Positions 1-6,741 are shown, counted from the stretch's first letter. The stretch: DNA of 12,058 bases from an uncultured Methanobrevibacter sp. (GCF_900316895.1 NZ_ONER01000048.1:1-12058); one strand, 5' to 3'. Numbers and translations: made by a program. Notes: generated from the sequence alone by a model not told the origin.

Positions 1-11
1 ATATAAAACAA

Positions 12-1322
12 TTATCGGATTATTCCACCGAAGCCTGTGAACAGTACTTTGACCTGGTCGATATCGTCTTTGCTCAATGCGGTAATCTCAAAGGTCAGGC
101 TGATTGAATTCTCATCAATTTGCGGTCCGTTATATGCATCGGTTAATCTTATGTTCAACAGGTTTTCATGCATGAGCACTGTTTTCTGGATGATGCCGAT
201 ATTGACATTTTTTGGAAATACGCAGCTGATGGATTTTGTCACGGTCTTCTGGTTTTCAATCTTCCACTGGTGGAGTTCCTCCGGAAGCAGAATCCTGATG
301 TTTGCAATACGCAGTTTTTTAACTTTATTTCCATCCTTCAAAACAGCGGTCTTTCCGTCAATGCTTTCAAGAATTCCCACATGAATCTTTCCGGAATAGA
401 TATGTTTCAGGCCAACTTCCTCGCCAATTGAGTCATTAAGATAGCTGTATTCATAGCTCAATGCGCCGATTGCCTTGTCACTTCTACCCAAAGCGTTTGT
501 AATGTCTCCCATATTCTTTGTGGCCCTGATTGCAATGTCAATGAATTCGTCTTCATTTCCACTGTTGATGACGTCCCTCAGCTCCAGAACGGCTTCTGCA
601 AAGGTATTTCTAATTTTGTCTCCATTTGTGTTCATTGACTGGATATTATATGTCAGATATGGGTTTTGGGATACGATACGGGCAATCATATCAATCATCA
701 GGTTGTAGATTGGACTTTCATAGTCTTCGGTTTCGGATATGTTGACGCGCAGCTTTTCAATTGCGGAAGCTGTTGAAATGAATGAGAAATGGGTTAGAAC
801 CTGCACTATGCTCATCATGAAATCATGCTTTTCGGCACTGGTTTCAATGATTCTCATGTTTTTGCTGGCCAGATAATCATAAACTTTTCTGTACCATTTT
901 CCCTTCTTGTCTGCAGTCAATACGATAACCTGATTGTCCAGTCTGGTTGTCCTCGGACCGAAAACGGGGTGTGTTGGAATGTATTCTACATTTTCAGGCA
1001 GCACTTCTCCCATGGTTTTTGTAGGGCCTTCCTTGACTGAAGTGACATCGACCATGAGCGAACCGCTTTTCATGAACGGCGCAACTTCACGGATGACGTC
1101 GCAGGTGTGCTGAATAGGCACCGAAATCACTAAAATATCGCTTATATTTGCAAGCCCTTCATTGGACTCAATGTAATTAACGTTCAATTCATCTGCAACC
1201 TGTCTGCCCTTTTTGTGGTCACGACCGGTAATGTATACATCAAATTCGTCTCTGAAATAATAAATCAGGGTCTTACCCAAACCGTCGCTTCCACCGATAA
1301 TTCCAACATTCATTTTAATCAT
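12..1322 (-). CDS. tyrA: prephenate dehydrogenase (TyrA) with C-terminal regulatory extension
   Basis: This enzyme oxidatively decarboxylates prephenate to 4-hydroxyphenylpyruvate in tyrosine synthesis; it is cytosolic. The N-terminus has a Rossmann nucleotide motif (GIIGGSDGLGKT, residues 7-18). The catalytic half carries THPVFGP (His118) and HDFMMSIVQVLTHF (His166, His178), as in TyrA and bacterial T-proteins. Residues about 180-300 form the helical dimerisation region. A further 130 residues follow: a small beta-rich stretch (about 305-345) and an alpha/beta domain (about 365-436), presumably regulatory. At 436 aa it is longer than a minimal TyrA (about 280 aa). Two ATGs compete, at 1322 and 1313 (MNVGIIGG). 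No Shine-Dalgarno (SD) site is seen. The TATA box centred near 1348 would place the transcript start at about 1322, so 1322 fits a leaderless mRNA. It diverges from pelA. Confidence 0.9.
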   Translation of the reverse strand: MIKMNVGIIGGSDGLGKTLIYYFRDEFDVYITGRDHKKGRQVADELNVNYIESNEGLANISDILVISVPIQHTCDVIREVAPFMKSGSLMVDVTSVKEGPTKTMGEVLPENVEYIPTHPVFGPRTTRLDNQVIVLTADKKGKWYRKVYDYLASKNMRIIETSAEKHDFMMSIVQVLTHFSFISTASAIEKLRVNISETEDYESPIYNLMIDMIARIVSQNPYLTYNIQSMNTNGDKIRNTFAEAVLELRDVINSGNEDEFIDIAIRATKNMGDITNALGRSDKAIGALSYEYSYLNDSIGEEVGLKHIYSGKIHVGILESIDGKTAVLKDGNKVKKLRIANIRILLPEELHQWKIENQKTVTKSISCVFPKNVNIGIIQKTVLMHENLLNIRLTDAYNGPQIDENSISLTFEITALSKDDIDQVKVLFTGFGGIIR

Positions 1323-1344
1323 TAATAATTTTAGTAATGATACA

Positions 1345-1352
1345 TTATATAA
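1345..1352. promoter_or_regulatory. palindromic TATA box shared by divergent tyrA and pelA
   Basis: TTATATAA reads the same on both strands. Its centre lies about 27 bp from the tyrA ATG (1322) and 33 bp from the pelA ATG (1382). This is the usual box A distance for start sites at or just before both start codons. Neither gene has an SD site, which fits leaderless or near-leaderless transcripts. No other good box A is visible in the 59-bp spacer. Confidence 0.6.
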
Positions 1353-1381
1353 ATTAGTAACAAAATAAATTATTTTGAATT

Positions 1382-2443
1382 ATGAGAATCGTAAAAGAAA
1401 ATGAAAAGGAAGGAATTGTAGAGGTTGTTCCGGAAACATTGGACGATTTGTGGCACCTGTCACACATTATAGAAGTTGGCGACAATGCCTCATCAAGGAC
1501 AACCCGCAGAATTCAGGACACCACTGGAGACAAGACTCGCGGAGACAGAGGCGTTAAGAAAACATTTTACTTGGGTTTGGATATTAAAAACATCTCGTTT
1601 CACCTCTTCACAGGTAAATTGAGACTGACAGGAGTTATCACAAAGGGTCCGGAAGACCTGATACCTCTCGGATCACATCACACCCTTGAGGTTAAGCTGA
1701 ATGTTCCACTGAAGATTACAAAATCAAGATGGCCAAAATGGGCTATCAAAAGGATAAACCAGGCAATTGAGGCATCAAAGAAGCTGTCCGCCATCATTGT
1801 GGTTCTGGAGGATGACACCGCAACATTGGGATTGATGAGACAGTTCGGAATTGAATATTATGGTCCAATAAAGGGTCATGTTTCAGGAAAAAGGATTGTT
1901 GACAAGAACAGGCAGAAAAACATCATCCAGTTCTATGAAAAGGTCATTGAATCCATTGTCAAATTCGACTCGATTCAAAACATCGTTATCGCAGGACCGG
2001 GATTTGTCAAAAACGATTTCTATGATTATCTGAAGGACAAGCACCCTGATTTGGCAAAGATTTCAATAGTCGAATCAACAGGTTCCGGCGGAAGAAACGG
2101 AATCACCGAAGTCCTCAAGAAGGGAACGGTTGAAAAGCTGACCTCGGAAAACCGTGTGGCCCTGGAGATGGGAGCTATTAATAATCTGTTGTCTGAAATA
2201 GGAAGGAATTCATCAAAAATAGCGTATGGTATCAGACAGACCCAAAATGCAATCAATTTGGGTGCAGTCTCTCAGCTATTGATTCTTGATACTAAGGTGG
2301 CCAGCGAAAACATGGGTGAGGCCATGGACATGGTCGAGAACATGAAAGGCGAGGTCATGGTTGTAAGCAGCGAACATGAGGGCGGAAAGCAACTGGAAAG
2401 CCTTGGAGGAATGGCTGCGATATTAAGATATCAGATTGATTAA
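1382..2443 (+). CDS. pelA: mRNA surveillance protein Pelota (Dom34 homologue)
   Basis: Archaeal Pelota recognises stalled ribosomes with an empty A site and, together with aEF1A and ABCE1, splits them (no-go or non-stop decay). Family knowledge says it resembles eRF1 but lacks the GGQ peptide-release motif; none is seen here. Three domains are evident: an N-terminal Sm-like domain (about 1-130, with the PETLDDLWHLS segment), a central domain (about 132-255, including IIVVLEDDTATLG and IVIAGPGFVKNDF), and a C-terminal domain (about 262-353, including a VSSEHEGGKQLESLGGMAAILRY tail typical of eRF1 domain 3). The length of 353 aa is normal for archaeal Pelota. The ATG has no SD site and sits near the shared TATA box. 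It does not overlap its downstream neighbour, which has its own promoter. Confidence 0.96.
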   Translation: MRIVKENEKEGIVEVVPETLDDLWHLSHIIEVGDNASSRTTRRIQDTTGDKTRGDRGVKKTFYLGLDIKNISFHLFTGKLRLTGVITKGPEDLIPLGSHHTLEVKLNVPLKITKSRWPKWAIKRINQAIEASKKLSAIIVVLEDDTATLGLMRQFGIEYYGPIKGHVSGKRIVDKNRQKNIIQFYEKVIESIVKFDSIQNIVIAGPGFVKNDFYDYLKDKHPDLAKISIVESTGSGGRNGITEVLKKGTVEKLTSENRVALEMGAINNLLSEIGRNSSKIAYGIRQTQNAINLGAVSQLLILDTKVASENMGEAMDMVENMKGEVMVVSSEHEGGKQLESLGGMAAILRYQID

Positions 2444-2445
2444 GG

Positions 2446-2453
2446 TTTATATA
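2446..2453 (+). promoter_or_regulatory. TATA box for the MraY-like/MurG-like operon
   Basis: TTTATATA lies three bases after the pelA stop codon. A start site about 26 bp downstream would fall near 2476 and give a leader of roughly 27 nt to the ATG at 2503. The leader carries GTGAT (2494-2498), which matches the 3' part of the archaeal SD sequence GGAGGTGAT. Confidence 0.55.
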
Positions 2454-2502
2454 TTAAAAAAATTATAAGTTATAAGTAAGATTTTTTTAATTAGTGATTT
2501 AT

Positions 2503-3465
2503 ATGATGTATTCATCGATATTTTTTGCATTAATATATGTTTTTGTTGTTACTGCAGTAGGTACAGCAGTAATAGACATAATATTCCGCTTTTTAGGAAA
2601 AAGGGGCTATTTGGGAAACCTCTATCCTAATGTAAGGGGAGGAATTCCACGTGCTGTCGGCATAATTCCTGCCTTAGTGCTGTCCTTTTATATGCTGCCG
2701 GGATATAACAATCTGATTTTGATAATAGGTATTTTTGCATTCATCGATGATGTCATGGGAAGAAAGCCCTCACCGTTTGGAATCGAATGGGGCCAACTTT
2801 CAAGAGGGATAGGAATCCTTCTGGTCATGATTGTCGGAATATCCGAAGGATTGGGTGTTTCAGCCATTTTCATTGCGTTGATGGTCCAGCCGTTAAATAT
2901 TTCAGACATGCAGCCTGGATCCTGCTGTATTGTAACAATCATAATGTCCGTTTTGACAATTATCACAATGCTGATAATCGGTTCACCTGCAGCTGAGGAA
3001 TTGCCTGCAATTTACACTCCATTGCTGCTCCTGGTGGTTTGTATGGCTTACTCTCCGCTTGACTTTTCCGGAAAGATCATGTTGGGCGAAGTTGGAAACC
3101 ATGTGTTCGGAGTTTCATTGGGAATTGCATTTTACATCATGGGAGGACTGGTTGGAGTTCTGCTCTTTGGAATCATAACCACAGCCTTTATTGCATTTGT
3201 TAGAAGACAAAACCTGAATGTGTTCCTCAGAAATAATTTGGGAATAGTTTACCCGACATTCGGGGATTACTTTATGGACGTTTTAACAGGTGGAGGATTG
3301 GGAGACCTTCTCAGGAAATGGATATTGAAAGACAGACAGTTTAATGTCACCAATCCGCTTTTGATTTCACTGGGATTCAGAAGACTGTTATACAATCCTC
3401 ATGCATCAAGCTATAGGAGATATGCTCCTAAAAATTATATTCCTCGTTTAGGTAAAGGAGAATGA
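2503..3465 (+). CDS. MraY/WecA-type phosphosugar-lipid transferase (GT4-like), probable pseudomurein lipid-I step
   Basis: This polytopic membrane protein of the polyprenyl-phosphate hexose-1-phosphate transferase superfamily would move a UDP-sugar(-peptide) phosphate onto a lipid phosphate carrier at the membrane. With the first in-frame GTG (2494) as residue 1, these family landmarks appear in order: RGGIPRAVGI (48-57, the pre-TM2 loop), IDDVMGR (84-90, the DDxxx Mg-binding pair), QPLNISDMQPG (132-142, the NxxD motif) and LGEVGNHVFG (197-206, equivalent to the canonical GDxGSxxLG). Hydrophobic segments alternate throughout and the C-terminus is basic and cytosolic. At about 320 aa it is slightly shorter than bacterial MraY (about 360). 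The GTG at 2494 lies inside a GTGAT SD-like element, so I start at the ATG 2503 (2506 is also possible). The end overlaps the next reading frame as ATGA. Substrate and pseudomurein role are inferred from family and neighbour. Confidence 0.72.
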   Translation: MMYSSIFFALIYVFVVTAVGTAVIDIIFRFLGKRGYLGNLYPNVRGGIPRAVGIIPALVLSFYMLPGYNNLILIIGIFAFIDDVMGRKPSPFGIEWGQLSRGIGILLVMIVGISEGLGVSAIFIALMVQPLNISDMQPGSCCIVTIIMSVLTIITMLIIGSPAAEELPAIYTPLLLLVVCMAYSPLDFSGKIMLGEVGNHVFGVSLGIAFYIMGGLVGVLLFGIITTAFIAFVRRQNLNVFLRNNLGIVYPTFGDYFMDVLTGGGLGDLLRKWILKDRQFNVTNPLLISLGFRRLLYNPHASSYRRYAPKNYIPRLGKGE

Positions 3466-3470
3466 GTTTT

Positions 3471-4520
3471 ATGAAATGTTTATTTATTGTTACAGGCAGG
3501 GGACTTGGCGGAGACGCAATGACTGCTTTAAACGCTATGAAAGCACTTGAAAAAAAAGGCGTTGAGTGTGAAATTGCCCTTGATGCATCCGCTCACGGAA
3601 CCTTATTTGAAAAGCATGGATACAACTGGCATAAGATTTCAGTTCCTCATGCCGGAGGACACTCTGCAACCAAACTGTCCGCTATTAAAGGCGCTTCAAA
3701 ATTGCTTGTCGCCACTTTTAAGGCACGAAGCCTTATTAAAAAATTGAAGGTGGATTTTGTAGTTGGCGTATTGGGTGGAGGTGCCATTGTCGCATCTCTT
3801 GGAGGTAAGGCTGCAAGAAAACCGACATTTTCCCTGATTTCAACACCTCTCGATTCAAAAGTATGTCCTAAATTCAATCAGTGTTACATTCTGCCTGAAC
3901 TGAACATGTTCAGATGGGATGAGCTTCCAAAAAATACCGCCAAGGCATTTTACCCGTTGGCTGAAAACATGGGGGATGGTGTTGAGGCAAAGGCACTCGA
4001 AAAACTGAAGGAATATCCTAATTTTGATGAAAACAAAAAGACAATCGTATTCTCATCAGGGTCATCCATCTTTAAGGGAATGATTGATGCAATCAACATA
4101 GTTGCAGACAAGACCGATGAATACAATCTGGTTTTGGTAGGACTTCCTTTAAAGGAGGAATACGGTGAGCTCATCGATGAGAACAAGATAATCTATGCAG
4201 GTTACATTGACTGGATTAATCACCTGTTCAAATTCGCCGATTTGACTGTCCTGACTGATGATGGTGTATCTTTGGAAGAGGCATTTACCAATGGAAAGCC
4301 TATTGTTGCCCTTGCGCGCATCAAATGGGGAAGATATCAGAACATGGCCGGTGTATTCAAGGGTGCAATGATTGAGTCAAGCGTTGAGGATGTCTGTGAA
4401 AGCATTGATGAGGCTTTCAGAAACTATGATTCCATGCAGGAAAAGGCTTTGGTTTATGGTAAGCAGTGCATGGCTGCCGCTGATGATTTGGCGGATGATA
4501 TTTTAAAAAGAGTTAAATAG
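3471..4520 (+). CDS. MurG-like glycosyltransferase (GT28-type, GT-B fold)
   Basis: This probable membrane-associated cytosolic glycosyltransferase would add a sugar to the lipid-linked product of the preceding gene, as MurG does after MraY. The N-terminal half has a Gly-rich loop after beta-1 (FIVTGRGLGGDAM) and a second glycine patch (VVGVLGGGAIVASLGGKAA, around residues 97-115), as MurG has in its acceptor-side domain. The C-terminal half has the nucleotide-sugar binding pattern LTDDGVSLEEAFTNGKPIVAL (about 261-281), equivalent to the MurG GxSTxxELxxxGxPxIxxP block, followed by a QN pair (RYQNMAG). Length (about 350 aa) equals bacterial MurG. The AGGAG SD (3456-3460) is one base from the ATG at 3462 but ten from the ATG at 3471 (MKCLFIVTG), so 3471 is preferred. 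It is co-transcribed with the MraY-like gene. The sugar donor and acceptor cannot be read from sequence. Confidence 0.7.
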   Translation: MKCLFIVTGRGLGGDAMTALNAMKALEKKGVECEIALDASAHGTLFEKHGYNWHKISVPHAGGHSATKLSAIKGASKLLVATFKARSLIKKLKVDFVVGVLGGGAIVASLGGKAARKPTFSLISTPLDSKVCPKFNQCYILPELNMFRWDELPKNTAKAFYPLAENMGDGVEAKALEKLKEYPNFDENKKTIVFSSGSSIFKGMIDAINIVADKTDEYNLVLVGLPLKEEYGELIDENKIIYAGYIDWINHLFKFADLTVLTDDGVSLEEAFTNGKPIVALARIKWGRYQNMAGVFKGAMIESSVEDVCESIDEAFRNYDSMQEKALVYGKQCMAAADDLADDILKRVK

Positions 4521-4535
4521 TGGCATTATAGCCAC
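4520..4535. terminator. bidirectional terminator hairpin between convergent genes
   Basis: GTGGC-ATTATA-GCCAC forms a 5-bp stem with a 6-nt loop. On the plus strand it is followed by ATATTTTTGATTATTTTG. On the minus strand it is followed by TATTTAACTCTTTTT. It begins at the last base of the glycosyltransferase stop codon and contains the oxidoreductase stop codon (TAA, 4526-4528) in its loop and stem. The stem is short, so the T-tracts may do most of the work. Confidence 0.5.
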
Positions 4536-5827
4536 ATATTTTTGATTATTTTGTAGTTTGTATCGGTTGACGGATGGATCTCTATGAATTCCCCATAGTC
4601 ATCCAGGTCATAATCCATTCTCATCAGGTATGAGAGATATGCCACGTCGCTTACGGAAGACGGGGAAATGTGGTTGATTTTATTTAATTTATTTCTGTTT
4701 TTGTCGAAGTCTATTTCTGTAAAACCGGTTTCTCCATCAAGTATTTTCCAGAATGCTCCCGGACCGCCGATTCCCGGAAATGAAATTGTTGCCTTTTCAT
4801 CATCACTGAGGTTCGCTTTTTCATTTTTGACAAAACTCACTTCCATGTTCAGACTCAATGTTTGAGGAATGCAATCGTAGGTCATCTTATTTCCATATCC
4901 TGCCATGTTCCTTGCAGCTGTGATGCCCTCCTTTCTAGCTACTGGAGTCAGCTGGTATCCTCCGGTAACATCACCTGCAGCATATACATTACTCAGGTTG
5001 GTTTGCATCATTTCATTGACTTTAATGGTTTTGTCATCATTCAGCTCAACAAAGCCTTCAGCGATTTCACTGTTTGGTGTTCTGCCTGTTGCAAAGAATG
5101 GAACCCCTTCCAGTTCCTCGTTGTTGTCTGTGAGGACCTTGTTTTCAAAGACTTCACTCACGCCGGTGTTTTCCAAAACGTTGACATCTGGAATGATTTT
5201 TTCCAAAACGTATCTTCTGGTGTTTTCGCCGAGTTCCTTCAGGAATTTGCTTCTTGCAAGGACATTGACCTCACTGCCGAGTGTGGCATAGATGTTGGCT
5301 ATCTCACAGGCGATGATTCCTCCGCCGATAATGTTCAGCTTTTCTGGAACCTCATCAAGCTTCAGGATGTCCTTGTTGGTCAGTCCAAATTCCTTTCCCT
5401 TGACATCCGGAATGAACGGGCGGGCACCGGTTGCTATTAGGAGGTTATCGTATTCAAAGCTTTCACCGCCGACAGCCACTGTATCTCCTTCAATGCTGGC
5501 CTCTCCATAAATTACATTATTTCCGACGCTTTCGTTTTCCATCTGATTCAGCTTACGAAGCATGACCTGTGTTTCTGTAATCTTTTCAACGATCTTGTCA
5601 TATGAGATTTCGATTTGGCTTTTTAAAAATCCGTGATTGTTGAACCTGTTGTTTTCGTCGATGAATTTGGTAATGTCTGTAAGTGCGCATATGACCATGC
5701 ACCCTTCGTTCAGGCATGTGCCTGCAATATGGTTTTTCTCAATTAAAGTAACCTCTTCACCTAATTTTCCAAGCTCTAAAGACCCTAATCTTCCAGCGGG
5801 GCCTGATCCGATAACAATATTTTTCAT
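4526..5827 (-). CDS. divergent dihydrolipoamide dehydrogenase-like FAD/NAD(P) disulfide oxidoreductase
   Basis: This flavoprotein belongs to the class I pyridine nucleotide-disulfide oxidoreductases. It has the FAD dinucleotide fold (VIGSGPAG, 5-12), the redox disulfide GTCLNEGC (Cys38, Cys43), an NAD(P) fold (IIGGGIIACE, 166-175) and the second FAD motif VYAAGDVTGG (281-290). Departures from Lpd: the sequence after Cys43 is MVICAL rather than IPSKxL, which adds a third cysteine (Cys47). The dimerisation domain (about 318-433) is short and divergent. The C-terminal HPTxxE block is HPSTDT, keeping His418 but not the partner Glu at its usual spacing. The position that is acidic in NADH-specific members is Ala191, followed by Arg192, so NADPH use is possible. 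The SD GGGTG (5833-5837) is 5 nt before the ATG. It diverges from hypC and converges on the MurG-like gene. The substrate is unknown; a true Lpd role is doubtful. Confidence 0.82.
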   Translation of the reverse strand: MKNIVIGSGPAGRLGSLELGKLGEEVTLIEKNHIAGTCLNEGCMVICALTDITKFIDENNRFNNHGFLKSQIEISYDKIVEKITETQVMLRKLNQMENESVGNNVIYGEASIEGDTVAVGGESFEYDNLLIATGARPFIPDVKGKEFGLTNKDILKLDEVPEKLNIIGGGIIACEIANIYATLGSEVNVLARSKFLKELGENTRRYVLEKIIPDVNVLENTGVSEVFENKVLTDNNEELEGVPFFATGRTPNSEIAEGFVELNDDKTIKVNEMMQTNLSNVYAAGDVTGGYQLTPVARKEGITAARNMAGYGNKMTYDCIPQTLSLNMEVSFVKNEKANLSDDEKATISFPGIGGPGAFWKILDGETGFTEIDFDKNRNKLNKINHISPSSVSDVAYLSYLMRMDYDLDDYGEFIEIHPSTDTNYKIIKNMWL

Positions 5828-5848
5828 TATAACACCCTTTAGATAGTT

Positions 5849-5856
5849 TTATATAA
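5849..5856. promoter_or_regulatory. TATA-like palindrome in the hypC / oxidoreductase spacer
   Basis: TTATATAA lies in the 79-bp divergent spacer. For hypC (ATG 5907) a start site near 5878 would give a leader of about 29 nt containing GGAGAT (5893-5898). For the oxidoreductase the same box would put the start almost at its ATG, which does not fit its SD site. A second AT-rich box read on the minus strand (TTTTAATATATTA, around 5875-5887) is therefore the likelier promoter for that gene. Confidence 0.45.
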
Positions 5857-5906
5857 TACAAACTTTTAATATTAATAATATATTAAAATTTTGGAGATAG
5901 ATAATT

Positions 5907-6182
5907 ATGTGTATTGCAGCACCCGCTCAGGTTGTTGAAATCAACAGAGAAGATAACTGGTTATATGCTGACTTTGGTGGAGCAAGACAACAAGCAAAAT
6001 TAGACCTTTTACCTGAGGTAGAGGTTGGAGATTATGTTTTAATCCATGCTGGTTATGCAATAGAAAAATTAACAGAAGAAGCTGCTAAAGAATCTTTAGA
6101 AGCTTGGGAAGAACTTTTAGAAGTTCTTGAAGAAGAAGACAGAGAAATGGAACAAGCAAGAATGAATGCTGAGAATCAGTAG
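5907..6182 (+). CDS. hypC: [NiFe]-hydrogenase maturation chaperone HypC
   Basis: HypC works with HypD to build and carry the Fe(CN)2CO group and then docks on the hydrogenase large-subunit precursor. The sequence opens with the signature MCIAAPAQVVEI; Cys2 is the essential iron-carrying residue after Met removal. The mid-protein motif VGDYVLIHAGYAIEKLTEEAA (about 41-61) is the classic OB-fold core and helix of the family. The 91-aa length exceeds the typical 75-85 because of an acidic C-terminal helix (Glu-rich, about 62-91). The SD GGAGAT is 8 nt before the ATG. The gene stands alone without hypD, hypE or hypF next to it. Its end overlaps the convergent ACT gene by 7 bp. It uses more A/T-ending codons than its neighbours. 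Confidence 0.95.
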   Translation: MCIAAPAQVVEINREDNWLYADFGGARQQAKLDLLPEVEVGDYVLIHAGYAIEKLTEEAAKESLEAWEELLEVLEEEDREMEQARMNAENQ

Positions 6183-6712
6183 ATAGACACTCTTGTTACT
6201 CCTTTTATTTTTAAAAATTCATTTATCAATTCGCCCTCAACGGGCTCTTCGGTAATTATTGTCAGTATAGGATTTTTCTGAAGCTCAGTATCTTCAGCAT
6301 AAGCCTGTCTGATACTTATTCCTTTTTTTGAAATTAGATTTGTAGTGCTTGCCAATATTCCTTCACTTTCAGATCCCACTTCTATTTCGATTACTCCCAA
6401 TTCAAGGTTTTTGGCAATGTTTTTGAGAAGTGTTCCGGCAGGTATTATGTTGCTGAAGAGGTTATACAGTTCCGCATCGTCCTTGATTATTTCAATTGTT
6501 GATTTTATTGCGCGTCTGTCAACTTCAGCTGCACTTGCAAGTGCCTTATCGCTTATTTTCAGGTTTCCGCAGTAGATTCTGCCGTCATCCTTCAGTGACA
6601 GTCCAAGTTCAATCATCTTTTCAGCTACCCTTAATCTTGCAGGGTATTTTTTGAATTTTTCATTCACCTTTTCCCACATTTTAATCATCATTCCTACTTT
6701 TTGTACATTCAA
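6176..6712 (-). CDS. HTH + ACT-domain regulator of amino-acid metabolism (COG2150-like)
   Basis: This protein matches the archaeal family described as predicted regulators of amino-acid metabolism with an ACT domain. The N-terminal half (about 12-75) has the conserved opening MWEKVNEKFKKYPARLRVAEKM and a helix-turn-helix-like stretch with AEVDRRAIKSTIE. A middle segment (NIIPAGTLLKNIAKNL, about 88-103) leads into a C-terminal ACT domain (about 105-178, starting GVIEIEVGSESEGILA), which usually binds an amino acid. DNA or RNA binding is inferred. Starts at 6712, 6691, 6688 and 6679 are in frame; homology favours MWEKV at 6679. The TATA box at 6734-6741 puts transcription near 6712, so 6712 requires leaderless initiation and the later ATGs do not. 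The stop overlaps hypC on the opposite strand. Confidence 0.75.
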   Translation of the reverse strand: MNVQKVGMMIKMWEKVNEKFKKYPARLRVAEKMIELGLSLKDDGRIYCGNLKISDKALASAAEVDRRAIKSTIEIIKDDAELYNLFSNIIPAGTLLKNIAKNLELGVIEIEVGSESEGILASTTNLISKKGISIRQAYAEDTELQKNPILTIITEEPVEGELINEFLKIKGVTRVSIY

Positions 6713-6733
6713 GTTATTATTTGTAGAATATGG

Positions 6734-6741
6734 TATATAAA
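6734..6741 (-). promoter_or_regulatory. TATA box for the ACT-domain regulator
   Basis: Read on the minus strand this is TTTATATA followed by CC, centred about 25 bp upstream of the most distal ATG (6712). It lies about 65 bp beyond the tRNA 3' end, so the regulator has its own promoter downstream of the tRNA gene. Confidence 0.5.

Noticed and set aside
2482..2488. T7 tract as a terminator after pelA
   Set aside because: It lies downstream of the start site predicted for the MraY-like operon (near 2476), so a strong terminator here would also stop that operon. It may only attenuate.
2494..2496. GTG as start of the MraY-like gene
   Set aside because: The GTG is part of GTGAT, an SD-like match placed correctly for the ATG codons at 2503/2506. 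The extra residues (Met-Ile-Tyr) add nothing recognisable.
4862..5440. 192-residue open frame on the plus strand
   Set aside because: It lies wholly antisense to the oxidoreductase, whose motifs are unambiguous. The translation has many Cys/Phe/Ser runs and no recognisable domain, and there is no promoter or SD signal.
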